Assembly (NCBI GenBank): GCA_963728155.1
Contig: CAVSJF010000007.1
Coordinates: 186,001-250,000, forward strand
DNA: 64,000 nt
DNA from: JACVRW01 sp963728155
Lineage (GTDB): Bacteria; Actinomycetota; Thermoleophilia; Solirubrobacterales; Thermoleophilaceae
Reading direction: 5' to 3'
Shown here: positions 28,202-36,456 of the stretch, piece after piece
How the letters are laid out: each line of letters opens with the position of its first letter
Numbering within the stretch: the first letter of the stretch is position 1
The notes under the pieces: model-generated
The model's input: only the letters and a program-made list of their open reading frames with translations
Database searches by the model: none
What the model was told of the DNA's origin: nothing
Made by a program: the position numbers and the translations under genes

Positions 28202-29199
28202 CCACCCGTAAGCGAGAGCTCGCCCGCGCCGACCGCCTGCTGCCCGGGCTGTGGCGTCTGCGCCTGCCGTTGCCCTGGCCCGGAGTGCCCCACGGCAACG
28301 CCTACGCGATCGCCGCCGGTGACGGGGTGGTGCTGGTCGACACCGGGCTGCACGACCCGGGGTCGCTGCGCCAGCTCGAGCTCGCGCTCGATCAGGCCGG
28401 ACTGCACCTGGAGCTGGTCCGCCTGGTGGTCTGCACGCACGCGCACTCCGACCACTACGGGCAGGCCGCTCCCATCGTGGAGCGGGCCGGATGCGAGCTG
28501 TGGATGCATCCCAACCACGAGCACATGACGAAGGCCGCGCTCGACCCCGAGCGCGCCTTCGAGCGGCGCTACGAGATCGCGCGTCACTCCGGAGTGCCGC
28601 CCGACGCCCTCGCCGCGTACGCCGAGGCGCGCAAGGGGCAGAAGTTCGGCATCGCCGAGATCGTGATGCCCGACCGCGACCTCGTGCCCGGGGTTGAGGT
28701 GGACACCGATCTGGGCACCTGGCGGGTCCACGAGACGCCGGGCCACGCGCCCTCGCACGTCGTCCTCCACCAGCCCGAGCGCGGCCTGCTGCTGTCGGGC
28801 GACCACATCCTCGGCCGCACCACCCACCTCTACTACGACATGGGCTACTCACCCGACCCCGCGGGCGAGTTCCTGGCCAGCCTCGACGTGGTGGACGCGC
28901 TCGACGTCCAGCTGGTGCTCCCCGGCCACGGCCGGCCGCTGCGCGGCGCCCCGGCGCTGATAGAGGGCTATCGCACGGCCGTCAACGAGCGCCTCGACCG
29001 GGTGCGGCGCTCGATCGCCGACGGCCCGCGCGCGCCGTTCGACATCGTCTCGGAGATGCTCGACCACGAGCTGCCCGGCGCCCTGATGATCGGCTGGGGG
29101 CTCAGCGAGGCGCTCTGCTATCTGCGCCACCTCGAGCGGCTAGGGGAGGCGACTCGGCTGGAGGAGGCCGATCAGGAGCGCTGGGCGCGCGCCGCCTGA
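28198..29199 (+). CDS. MBL-fold metallo-hydrolase
   Basis: 333 residues. Metal-binding motif THAHSDHYGQ (HxHxDH at 81-86), second His in ETPGHAPSHVVLH, Asp in LLSGDHILG, and a later His in LPGHGRPL. The additional helical domain at the C-terminus (about 240-333) is as in glyoxalase-II-like or quorum-quenching enzymes with an unknown substrate. Translationally coupled to the AGPS-like gene, so the two likely work on the same compound class. Its 3' end overlaps the convergent GTPase gene by up to 28 bp. Confidence 0.88.
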   Translation: MTTRKRELARADRLLPGLWRLRLPLPWPGVPHGNAYAIAAGDGVVLVDTGLHDPGSLRQLELALDQAGLHLELVRLVVCTHAHSDHYGQAAPIVERAGCELWMHPNHEHMTKAALDPERAFERRYEIARHSGVPPDALAAYAEARKGQKFGIAEIVMPDRDLVPGVEVDTDLGTWRVHETPGHAPSHVVLHQPERGLLLSGDHILGRTTHLYYDMGYSPDPAGEFLASLDVVDALDVQLVLPGHGRPLRGAPALIEGYRTAVNERLDRVRRSIADGPRAPFDIVSEMLDHELPGALMIGWGLSEALCYLRHLERLGEATRLEEADQERWARAA

Positions 29200-30776
29200 G
29201 CCGCCGTCCCCCCGAGGCCGTGTCCAGGGCGTCGCGCAGGCGCCCGTGCACCTCGAGCTCGGCCTCGAGCGGATCGAGCACGAGCTCGCGCGCGGCGGCC
29301 TCGACGCTCGAGTGAAGCGCTCGGCGCGCGGCCCGCCCGCGCCTTCGGCTCGACATCCCCGTCACCAGCCGGGCCAGCGCCGCCAGCAGGAGCCCCAGCA
29401 GCGCACCGCCCGCCAGCATCAGCGTGGGCAGCGCGAAGCCCTCCACCTCGGGAAGCGGGATTGCGTCCTCGATCTTCAGGAAGCCGAGCGCCACGAGGGC
29501 CAGCAGCCAGAGCGCGCCGGCCACGACCACCGTGGCCAGCACCCACTGCAGAAGCCCGACGGCGCGCCACCAGAGCGGCGCCCGCGTGTTGAGCTTGGTG
29601 CCCGCGACGGCGCGCTCGAGGCGGTTGGTCAGCTCGTCCTCCTGCGCGGTGGCGGCCGAGCGAAGCACACCGGGCCAGGGAGCGGCGAGGTCGCCGGCGG
29701 CCTGCGCGGACACGGTCCTGATCGCGGAATCGACCTGCGCGCGTTGCAGAGCCGTGGGGGCGGGAAGCGACAGCCGGGTGTCGGGCTCCTCGGAGCGCTC
29801 GGCCACGCGCAGGCGGCGCAGCGGGTCGGGGCGCAGCCGTCGCAACCAGCGCAGGAAGGGCCAGCCCGCCGCCAGGGAGCCGCGCCGCCGGTGGGCGCTC
29901 TCCACCGCGCGCACGACGGTCGGCACCCCGGCCGCATCGGCCAGGGCCGCCACCAGCGCCTCGCGCTCCCGCCGCCCGATCCCGCCGCCCTTGCCCTCCC
30001 CGGCCTGCGCTCGCAGCGCCGCCGCGGTCTCGCCGACATCGGACGACAGCCGGGCGAGTGCCGCCTCGCGCCGGGCCACGCTCGCGCCAAGCCGGCGCCG
30101 CAGGTCGTCGAGCCCGTCGCCCGTGCGGGCCGACACCGCGAGCACCGGCACGTCGTCGAGCCCGTCGCCGGCCAGCGTTCGCTCGAGGTCGCGCGCGGCA
30201 GGCCGCGAGCGCGGGGCCGTCGAGGAGGTCGGCCTGATTGAGCACCACCAGCATCGAGCCCGCGTAGGCGGCGAGTGGGCGCAGGTAGCGATCGTGCAGC
30301 GCGGAGTCGGCGTACTTCTGTGGGTCGACCACCCACACGAAGAGATCGACGAGCCGGATCACGCGCTCCACCTCGACCCGGTGGCTGTGCTCGACGGAGT
30401 CGAAGTCGGGAAGGTCGAGCAGCACGAGGCCCTGTGGCTCGCCGTCGAGGCGATGGCGCAGCGGCACCTCGAGCCAGTCCAGCAGCGGGCCGGGCGGTTC
30501 GCCCCACACCGCCGCCGTGGCGCTGGCCGTGGTGGGCCGGCGCCGGCTCGCGGCCACGAGCTCGCGGCCGGCCAGTGCGTTGAACAGCGACGACTTGCCG
30601 GCTCCGGTGGGCCCGGCGAGCGCGACCACGGTGGCCTCCACGCCCAGTCCGAGCCGCTCGCCCGCGCGGCGGCTGACCGCACCCGCGTCTTCGAGCAGGC
30701 CGGGGTCGATTCGCCCGGCTCCCAGCTCGACCGCCTCGGCCAGCGCGGACAGCCGCTTGTCGAGTGCGGCGCTCAC
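29172..30776 (-). CDS. Dynamin-like/YfjP-type GTPase with two C-terminal membrane helices (frameshifted)
   Basis: About 535-560 residues. G domain: P-loop GPTGAGKS at 55-62, switch PTTAS, G3 DLPDFDS, G4 NQAD. After a break near 30195 come AVSARTGDGLDDLRRRLG, then a long helical region and two strong membrane segments (LLQWVLATVVVAGALWLLAL and FALPTLMLAGGALLGLLLAA) followed by an amphipathic helical tail. Overlaps the end of the next gene upstream by 4 bp (GTGA). The exact C-terminus is uncertain because a second break near 29210 gives a stop at 29172 or 29102. Tandem pairs like this (for example DynA/DynB of Streptomyces) act at membranes. Confidence 0.82.
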   Translation of the reverse strand: MSAALDKRLSALAEAVELGAGRIDPGLLEDAGAVSRRAGERLGLGVEATVVALAGPTGAGKSSLFNALAGRELVAASRRRPTTASATAAVWGEPPGPLLDWLEVPLRHRLDGEPQGLVLLDLPDFDSVEHSHRVEVERVIRLVDLFVWVVDPQKYADSALHDRYLRPLAAYAGSMLVVLNQADLLDGPALAACRARPRANAGRRRARRRAGARGVGPHGRRARRPAAPAWRERGPARGGTRPAVVRCRRDRGGAASAGRGGQGRRDRAAGARGAGGGPGRCGRGADRRARGGERPPAARLPGGGLALPALVATAAPRPAAPPARGRALRGARHPAVASRPHGSATRAGRFRDQDRVRAGRRRPRRSLARCASLGRHRAGGRADQPPRARRRGHQAQHAGAALVARRRASAVGAGHGGRGRRALAAGPRGARLPEDRGRNPASRGGGLRAAHADAGGRCAAGAPAGGAGPAGDGDVEPKARAGRAPSASLERRGRRARARARSARGRARGARAPARRPGHGLGGTAAQAARAQRS

Positions 30777-32497
30777 CGCGCCCGCTCCAGCTCCCGGGCG
30801 GCGTCGCGCAGGCCCGCCGCCGCCTCGGGCCCCGGCGCGAGCGGGCCGAGCACCCGCTCGTAGCGCGCCGCCTCTTCGCCCAGCAGGCCCTCCACACGGT
30901 CGAGCAGCTCCTGGCGAGCCTTCGCGGCCAGGGCGCGCACCGCCTGGTCGCCGAAGATCGCCTCCAGCACCTTCTGGCTGAGCGCGGAGGTGCCGCCCGC
31001 GATCGCCACCTCGGCGCCGGTCAGGCCGCCCGTGTGCAGGAACACCGCGAGCATGACGGTCAGGCCCGCGCCGTTCACCCCCAACGAGGCCAGCCGCGCC
31101 GTGGTGCGCTTGTCGCTGGCCTCGCTGCGCACCAGCTCGAACACGAATCCCTGCCAGTCGCGAACCTCCGCGCGCGTGCGCTCGATCAGATCGGCCGACG
31201 CGGAGTCGAGCCCGTCGCCGGGGCGCAGCAGCGCGCGGCCCGCGGGCCGGTGGCGCCAGCCGTCGTGGGCGCGCTCGGCCGCCCGGTCGGCCGCCGCGTG
31301 CACCAGCCCGTCGATGCTCGACTCGACCGCGGCGCGCAGCTCGGCGTCGGCCGTCGGCGCGCCCGTGACCAGCGAGCGCACGCGGTCGCGCAGCCAGCCG
31401 ATGCGGGCCTCCATCGCCCGCATCATCTCGCCCGTGCCCACCACGTCCTGCCAGCGCGCCAGCACCTCGCCGCGCAGCAGCGACCCGCTCTTCATGGCGT
31501 CGTCCACCTGAGCGAGCGCAGCCTCGTAGGCGGCGCTCACCTCGCCGCGCAGCTCGCCGGCCTCGCGCTCCTGCTCGCCTGCGGTGCGCTCGATCGCCTC
31601 CACGCGCCGCGGGATGCTGTCGAGTGCCCCGACGAGCGTGCGCCGCACGAGGCCCTCGCGCTGCGCGGCGTCAGCGGCGAGGCGGTCGAGCCACGCCCGC
31701 ACCGGCGCGAGGGCCGCGGGCGGCAACAGGCCGTCGGCCAGGCTGGTCTCCGCCACCACCAGCAGCTCGGTGTCCTGCACGCCCTGGTCGGCGAGCGCGC
31801 GGTGCGCGCGAGCCATGGATCTCTCGGCGAGCATCTCGCGCAGGTGGCCCGCCACCTCGTGGGCGTCGCCGGGCACGCGGTTCAGCACGAGGCAGAGCGA
31901 GGTGCCGCGGTCACGCGCGGCGTGCAGCAGCTCCCAGGGCACGGCGTCGGCATAGCGAGCCGCGGTGGTCACGAACAGCCACGCGTCCGCCGCCGCCAGC
32001 AGCTGGCGGGACAGGTCGCGGTTGGCCTCCACCACCGAGTCGACGTCGGGCGAGTCGAGCAGGGCCAGGCCGGGGACGAGCGAGTCGTTGGCCGTGACCT
32101 CGATGCCGCCCGGCCCGGCGGGGCCGCCGACGGTGCGGTTGAGGTGAGGCAGCACGCGGTCGTCCTCGAACCAGCGGACGTCCGCCGGATTGCATACCAG
32201 CACCGGAGAGCGGGTGGTGGGACGCAGAACGCCCGCCGGGCTTACCTCCGCGCCGACCAGGCTGTTGACCAGCGTCGACTTGCCCGCCCCGGTGGAGCCC
32301 CCCACCACCAGCAGCAGCGGGGCGTCCATCTGGCGCAGTCGCGGCAGCAGGTAGTCGCCGATCTGCCCCACGAGCTCGCCCCGCAGGCGCCGGCCCTCGG
32401 GCGCGTCGGCCACCTCGAGTCCCATCTGCAGCCGTTCGAGCTCCTCGCCGAGCCGGGTGAGCGCACTGGTGATGCCGGCGCCGGAGTCGTCCATCAT
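30773..32497 (-). CDS. Dynamin-like GTPase, first gene of the tandem pair
   Basis: 574 residues. P-loop GGSTGAGKSTL (about 66-76), switch RPTTRSPV, G3 LLDSPDVDS, G4 NRVPGD. A large helical middle contains coiled-coil-like stretches (RRVEAIERTAGEQEREAGEL). A hydrophobic segment near residues 490-510 (GAGLTVMLAVFLHTGGL) is followed by a helical tail. Members of the dynamin family bend or fuse membranes; in Streptomyces the paired proteins support septation. ATG chosen at 32497 with GGGAG just upstream. Encoded directly downstream of metF on the same strand, 37 bp apart. Confidence 0.83.
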   Translation of the reverse strand: MMDDSGAGITSALTRLGEELERLQMGLEVADAPEGRRLRGELVGQIGDYLLPRLRQMDAPLLLVVGGSTGAGKSTLVNSLVGAEVSPAGVLRPTTRSPVLVCNPADVRWFEDDRVLPHLNRTVGGPAGPGGIEVTANDSLVPGLALLDSPDVDSVVEANRDLSRQLLAAADAWLFVTTAARYADAVPWELLHAARDRGTSLCLVLNRVPGDAHEVAGHLREMLAERSMARAHRALADQGVQDTELLVVAETSLADGLLPPAALAPVRAWLDRLAADAAQREGLVRRTLVGALDSIPRRVEAIERTAGEQEREAGELRGEVSAAYEAALAQVDDAMKSGSLLRGEVLARWQDVVGTGEMMRAMEARIGWLRDRVRSLVTGAPTADAELRAAVESSIDGLVHAAADRAAERAHDGWRHRPAGRALLRPGDGLDSASADLIERTRAEVRDWQGFVFELVRSEASDKRTTARLASLGVNGAGLTVMLAVFLHTGGLTGAEVAIAGGTSALSQKVLEAIFGDQAVRALAAKARQELLDRVEGLLGEEAARYERVLGPLAPGPEAAAGLRDAARELERAR

Positions 32498-32534
32498 CTC
32501 CCGCTTGCCCGCCCGGCGGCGGGCCCAACCGCGC

Positions 32535-33431
32535 CTAGACGGTCGCGCGCGCCCGTGTCCACGGGTGCGCGGCGCGCAGCGCGGCCAGTATCGCTCGGGT
32601 CGACGGGGAGCGGTTGAGGGTGTAGAAGTGGATTCCGGGCGCGCCGCGCGCCAGGAGATCGGAGCACTGGAGAGTCGCGTACGCGACTCCGAGCTCCGCA
32701 ACCGCTTCCGGGTCATCGGCGCGCCCGTTGAGCTCGCGGTCCAGGTTCTCGGGGATCGAGGCGCCGCACATCTCGGTGAACCGCTTGATCTGGCTCAGGT
32801 TGGTGATGGGCATGATCCCAGGGATGATCGGCACGCTGATCCCGGCCGCGCGCGCCTCCTCCACGAACTCGAAGTAGAGGTCGTTGTCGAAGAAGAGCTG
32901 AGTGATCAGGAAGCCGGCGCCGGCGTCCTGCTTGGCACGCGCGTACCCGAGGTCGCTATCGCGGTCGGGAGCATCGGGGTGGATCTCGGGAAAGCAGGCG
33001 GCGCCCACGCAGAGGTCGGATCGCTGGCGGATCAGTTCGATCAGCTCGACGGAGTAGTTCAGGCCGCCGGGATGGGGCTCCCAGCGGGTCTCACCCCGGG
33101 GCGGGTCGCCGCGCAGCGCCAGCACGTTCTCCACTCCGGCCTCCTCGATCTGGTCGAGGATCTCCTCCAGGCGCTCCTTGGGCTCGCCCACGCAGGAGAG
33201 GTGGGCCATGGCCTCGATGCCCAGGTCGTGCTTGATCCAGCGGGTGAGGTCGACGGTTGCGTTACGCGTGCTGCCACCCGCGCCGTAGGTCATCGACACG
33301 TAGTCGGGCGCGTCGTCCTTGAGGATGGCCAGGGTCGACTCGAGCGTCTGCTGGCCCTCCTCGGTCTTGGGGGGGAAGAACTCGAACGAGAAGAGCGGCC
33401 GCCGGCGGTCGAGGAGCTCGGTTATCTGCAC
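32535..33431 (-). CDS. metF: Methylenetetrahydrofolate reductase
   Basis: 298 residues. TIM-barrel MTHFR reducing 5,10-methylene-THF to 5-methyl-THF with FAD. Motifs: PLFSFEFFPPKTEEG at the start, VSMTYGAGGSTR, VLALRGDPP, GAACFPEIHPDA, FLITQLFFDNDLY, IPGIMPI and a terminal GIHFYTLN. Complete single-frame gene, one of the cleanest here. Leaderless: GTG at 33431 lies 7 nt after a TAGGGT box. A near-palindrome TAACAC-GATT-GTGTCA lies just upstream and overlaps the last codons of the anti-sigma gene, so metF may be individually regulated. Confidence 0.95.
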   Translation of the reverse strand: MQITELLDRRRPLFSFEFFPPKTEEGQQTLESTLAILKDDAPDYVSMTYGAGGSTRNATVDLTRWIKHDLGIEAMAHLSCVGEPKERLEEILDQIEEAGVENVLALRGDPPRGETRWEPHPGGLNYSVELIELIRQRSDLCVGAACFPEIHPDAPDRDSDLGYARAKQDAGAGFLITQLFFDNDLYFEFVEEARAAGISVPIIPGIMPITNLSQIKRFTEMCGASIPENLDRELNGRADDPEAVAELGVAYATLQCSDLLARGAPGIHFYTLNRSPSTRAILAALRAAHPWTRARATV

Positions 33432-33438
33432 AGGACAA

Positions 33439-33444
33439 ACCCTA
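33439..33444 (-). promoter_or_regulatory. -10 box TAGGGT of metF (leaderless)
   Basis: TAGGGT ends 7 nt before the GTG at 33431. TTGACA lies only 9 nt further upstream, too close for a -35 box, but is part of an inverted repeat. Confidence 0.55.
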
Positions 33445-33458
33445 ACACGATTGTGTCA
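33443..33458. promoter_or_regulatory. Inverted repeat at the metF promoter
   Basis: TAACAC - GATT - GTGTCA, 5 of 6 positions paired, overlaps the metF -10 box. A repressor bound here would block metF. No regulator is adjacent. Confidence 0.35.
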
Positions 33459-34217
33459 AGGTTTGGCGGTTGAGCGGAGAATGTCCGGGCGCGACGGGGC
33501 GGGATCGCCGTCGCCGGGCTCGGCCGTGACCGCCAGGCGCGGGTACTTCACCGGGTCCACCGCGGCGGCGAAGCGCACGTTCGACCGCCCGTTCTCGTCG
33601 GGGTGGAAGGTTCCCGCGGAAATCCGGTCGGGATTTCCCGGGCGGTCGCGCGGGCCGACGAACCAGAGCTCGTAGTACTCGCCCTTGGGCAGGATCGGCA
33701 ACTCGTCGCGTGCGGAACTCGATCACCCGGCCGATGCCGGTCTTCTGCACCACGGCGGAGGCAGTCTGGCCTCTGGCGCCGGTGAGCGTGGCGTCGAGCT
33801 CGGGTGAGCCGGGCAGGTCACCGCCGCCCAGCTGCGTGCCCGCAAGCACCGCGGCGGCCAGAGCCACGGCCAGGCCCGCGGCCAGGGCGGGCCGACGCCA
33901 GCCCGAGCGCCGGCGCGAAGCGAGATGCGGGCGCGGCCGGCCGCTCGAAGCGGGCGCTCGGCTCGTGGACCGTTCCGTTCTGGCTGGAGGCCGCCCGGGC
34001 CACGGCGTGCGAGCGTGCGCCGCTCCAGATCGGCCGGGAGGGCCACCGGGGGGGCGGCACGCCCGAGCAGCGAAGCGGTGGCTCCCAACTCCGTGGCCTC
34101 GGCCGAGCACACGGCACAGCCCTCGAGGTGCCGTTCCACACCCGCTCGCTCATCGTCCTCGAGTGAACCGATCAGGTAGGCAACGAGGTCCACGTGCGGC
34201 AGGTCGCGCGCGCTCAT
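33456..34217 (-). CDS. RskA-like anti-sigma factor (frameshifted)
   Basis: About 250 residues. N-terminal zinc-binding anti-sigma domain: HVDLVAYLIGSLEDDERAGV, ERHLEGCAVCSAE (HxxxCxxC). A transmembrane segment (WRRPALAAGLAVALAAAVLA in one frame) separates it from an extracytoplasmic RskA-type domain with KGEYYELWFVGPRDRPG, AGTFHPDENGRSNVRF and RLAVTAEPGDGDPAPS. Frame breaks near 33980, 33800 and 33715. Overlaps the sigma factor gene by 4 bp, so the pair is coupled. Expected to hold the sigma factor inactive at the membrane until a signal triggers release. Confidence 0.85.
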
Positions 34218-34777
34218 ACGAGGCCCCTCTCCTCGAGTTCGAGCCCCAGGGCCCGCATGCCGTAGTAGGAGCGGGTCTTGACCGTGCCTACGGGAATCCT
34301 CAATCGCTCCGAGATGTCACGCTGGCTGAGGTCCTCGTCCAGCATCAGCTCCAGCACCTCCCGGTGCTTGGGCGAGAGCGCCTCGATCGCGTCGCGCACG
34401 TCGAGGCTGAGCACGAGGGCGTCGACGTCCTGGCCGCCCACGGCGGGGTCGGGGAGCGGCTCGCCCGAGGGCGCGAGCGGCCGCGAGGCGCTGCGCCGCA
34501 GGAGATCGACCGAGACGCGGCGGGCGATCGTGAAGATGAACGTCTTCACGGTGCCCTTGGCGGGGTCGTAGCGGGGTGCAGCGCGCCATAGCCTCACAAA
34601 GGTTTCCTGCACCATCTCCTCCGCCATTCCGCGATCGCCCAACAGGCGCAAGCCAAAGCCGAACAGCCGGGATCCGTAGAGCCGGTACAGCCCGGCCAGG
34701 GGATCGCCGACGTCGCCGTCCGCTACGCGCCGCAGCAGCGCGGCCTGCTCGCTCGGGGCAGACGCGGTGACTTCCAT
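34214..34777 (-). CDS. ECF sigma factor (SigK-like)
   Basis: 187 residues. Sigma region 2: LAGLYRLYGSRLFGFGLRLL, GDRGMAEEMVQETFVRLWRA and KTFIFTIARRVSVDLLRR. Region 4: ALSPKHREVLELMLDEDLSQ, RDISERLRIPVGTVKTRSYY. Cognate RskA-like anti-sigma factor overlaps the 3' end by 4 bp. Separate from the second pair at 57.7 kb, which has the same layout. Controlled genes are unknown; autoregulation is usual for the family. Confidence 0.92.
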   Translation of the reverse strand: MEVTASAPSEQAALLRRVADGDVGDPLAGLYRLYGSRLFGFGLRLLGDRGMAEEMVQETFVRLWRAAPRYDPAKGTVKTFIFTIARRVSVDLLRRSASRPLAPSGEPLPDPAVGGQDVDALVLSLDVRDAIEALSPKHREVLELMLDEDLSQRDISERLRIPVGTVKTRSYYGMRALGLELEERGLV

Positions 34778-34823
34778 CGTGGACGTATTCGCGGGCTGAG
34801 CCCGGAATGGTTCACATCGCGGT

Positions 34824-35105
34824 TCAATCGGGCGCGATGATGTCCAGCCCGGTGGCGTGGATCTGGCGCCCGCTGAGGTGGTACTGCACGTCGACCTGAT
34901 CGTTCTTTCCGTAGGACCCGAACAGGCCGAAGAACATCGCCGTCCAGCGGCCCATGCCCAGGCGCTCCTTCTCGAGCGGGCGGTTGAAGTGCAGCTCGAC
35001 CCCGACGACGTCGTAGTCGCTGCCCGCCTGCTGGGGCACCCCGTTCACGAACACCCGGTACGGGGGCTCGGCGCCCCGGGGCAGCGGCACGCGCCAGCGC
35101 TTCAC
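34824..35105 (-). CDS. Conserved-looking small protein of unknown function, coupled to moaA
   Basis: 93 residues, no signal peptide or membrane helix. Reads as mixed beta strands: YRVFVNGVPQQAGSDYDVVG, VELHFNRPLEKERLGMGRWT, then FFGLFGSYGKNDQVDVQYHL and GRQIHATGLDIIAP. The VFVNGVxxxxGxDY opening suggests a beta-sandwich. It overlaps the preceding unknown gene by 4 bp, which itself overlaps moaA. Not recognised. Confidence 0.7.
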   Translation of the reverse strand: MKRWRVPLPRGAEPPYRVFVNGVPQQAGSDYDVVGVELHFNRPLEKERLGMGRWTAMFFGLFGSYGKNDQVDVQYHLSGRQIHATGLDIIAPD

Positions 35106-35446
35106 GGCGACAGGGCGCGACGCAGGGCGTCGTAGGCCGACTCGCGCCCCCGCTGGGGCACGACCGTGCGCCGCACGCGCCCGGTGAAAGCCTCGGACGA
35201 TCCGTCGCCGCGCACGTCGACGCCGGCCCGCAGGCGCCCCGGTCCGGACAGCTCGATTCGCGCCACGACCTGCTGCACCGGCTCCAACCTGCGGATCAGG
35301 CCCCCTCCCTCGGGCCGGGCGTCCGCGCCCGCAGCGAGCTCTCGGCCGATCTGCTCGACCTCGCGCAGCGCGGCGCCGAGCTCGGCGTGGCGCTGCTTGC
35401 GAACCCGGTGGTCGCTGCGCACCGTGACCGTGTAGGGCTCAGCCAC
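35102..35446 (-). CDS. Small protein of unknown function between moaA and the 34.8 kb gene
   Basis: 114 residues from a GTG that overlaps the last codons of moaA by 8 bp. Starts AEPYTVTVRSDHRVRKQRHA with basic and helical character (LGAALREVEQIGRELAAGAD), then a beta-like half (QQVVARIELSGPGRLRAGVD). No signal peptide or known motif. The two unknown genes and moaA read as one transcript, so a role linked to the molybdenum cofactor is possible, but no motif supports it. Confidence 0.65.
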   Translation of the reverse strand: MAEPYTVTVRSDHRVRKQRHAELGAALREVEQIGRELAAGADARPEGGGLIRRLEPVQQVVARIELSGPGRLRAGVDVRGDGSSEAFTGRVRRTVVPQRGRESAYDALRRALSP

Positions 35447-36434
35447 CGATCGCGGACATGGTCCGCGGAGGCGCCTGGAAGCCCGGCTCACCCACGCGGT
35501 GCTTGAGCTCCTTGCGCCACACGGCATCCCGGATGACCGTCTCGAGCTCGTCGTCGCTCGCTCCCGCCCGCAGCACCTCACGCAGGTCGGTCTCGCCGAT
35601 CGAGAACAGGCAGGTGCGCAGCTTGCCGTCGGCGGTCAGGCGGATCCGGTTGCAGTCGTCGCAGAAGGGCTCGGAGACCGGATTGATGAAGCCGATCTCG
35701 CCCTGGCCGTCGGCGAAGCGAAACACTCTGGCCGTCGCGTGGGGCTCGCGTGGAACCTCTTCGAGGGGGTGGACCCGGTCGATGATCGCGCGCAGCTCGT
35801 CGCCCGGGAGCACCTGATCCGGGCTCCAGGCCCCGTCTCCGTCGAGGGGCATGAACTCGATGAAGCGCACCTGGAAGCTCGTGGAGCGGGCGAACTCGGC
35901 GAAGGGCAGCGCCTCCGCCTCGGTGAAGTCGCGCATGGCCACCGCGTTGACCTTGATCGGCCGGATGCTCTCGTGCGCCGCGATGGCGTCGAGGCCGCGC
36001 AGCACCTGGGGCAGCGAGTCGCGCCGCGTCAGCTGGAAGAAGCGGTCCCTCTGCAGGGAGTCGATCGAGACGTTGACTCGCGTGATCCCGGCCTCGACGA
36101 GGGCGTCGGCTTGGCGGTCGAGCAGGTAGCCGTTGGTGGTGAGCGAGAGGTCGTCGAGCCCCGGCACACCGGCGAGCATCCCCACCAGCCGGGGGAAATC
36201 GCGGCGCACGAGCGGCTCGCCTCCGGTCAGGCGCAGATCGCTCACGCCCATCTGCGCCATCACCCGAACGAGGCGCTCGATCTCCTCGAAGGACAAAATC
36301 TCCGCCCGGTCGAGCCAGGGCAGCCCGTCGGCGGGCATGCAGTACTGACAGCGGAAGTTGCAGCGGTCGGTGACCGACACGCGCAGGTCGGAGATCCTGC
36401 GGCCGTGGCCGTCGACTAGAGGCTCGCGGGGCAC
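35439..36434 (-). CDS. moaA: GTP 3',8-cyclase MoaA (molybdenum cofactor biosynthesis)
   Basis: 331 residues. Radical SAM: N-terminal 4Fe-4S motif CNFRCQYC within RVSVTDRCNFRCQYC, then LRLTGGEPLVRRDFP, LTTNGYLL and IRPIKVNAVAMRDF. Substrate 4Fe-4S motif CDDCNRIRLTADGKLRTC and the conserved terminal GG. Start at a GTG 7 nt after TACCCT, giving a leaderless transcript. The ATG at 36455 lies upstream of that box and is rejected. Other Moa/Mob genes are not in the window. An HD-domain gene starts divergently 22 bp away. Confidence 0.95.
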   Translation of the reverse strand: MPREPLVDGHGRRISDLRVSVTDRCNFRCQYCMPADGLPWLDRAEILSFEEIERLVRVMAQMGVSDLRLTGGEPLVRRDFPRLVGMLAGVPGLDDLSLTTNGYLLDRQADALVEAGITRVNVSIDSLQRDRFFQLTRRDSLPQVLRGLDAIAAHESIRPIKVNAVAMRDFTEAEALPFAEFARSTSFQVRFIEFMPLDGDGAWSPDQVLPGDELRAIIDRVHPLEEVPREPHATARVFRFADGQGEIGFINPVSEPFCDDCNRIRLTADGKLRTCLFSIGETDLREVLRAGASDDELETVIRDAVWRKELKHRVGEPGFQAPPRTMSAIGG

Positions 36435-36440
36435 CCGTCG

Positions 36441-36447
36441 TAGGGTA
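36441..36447. promoter_or_regulatory. Bidirectional -10 element between moaA and the HD-domain gene
   Basis: The heptamer TAGGGTA reads TAGGGT on the plus strand, toward the HD gene (GTG 10 nt on), and TACCCT on the minus strand, toward moaA (GTG 7 nt on). Only 22 bp lie between the two start codons, so the -35 regions must be inside the opposite genes. Confidence 0.5.
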
Positions 36448-36456
36448 GCTCCCATC

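Noticed and set aside
30764..32617. 617-residue plus-strand open frame
   Set aside because: Antisense to the dynamin-like GTPases, which have real P-loops and membrane segments.
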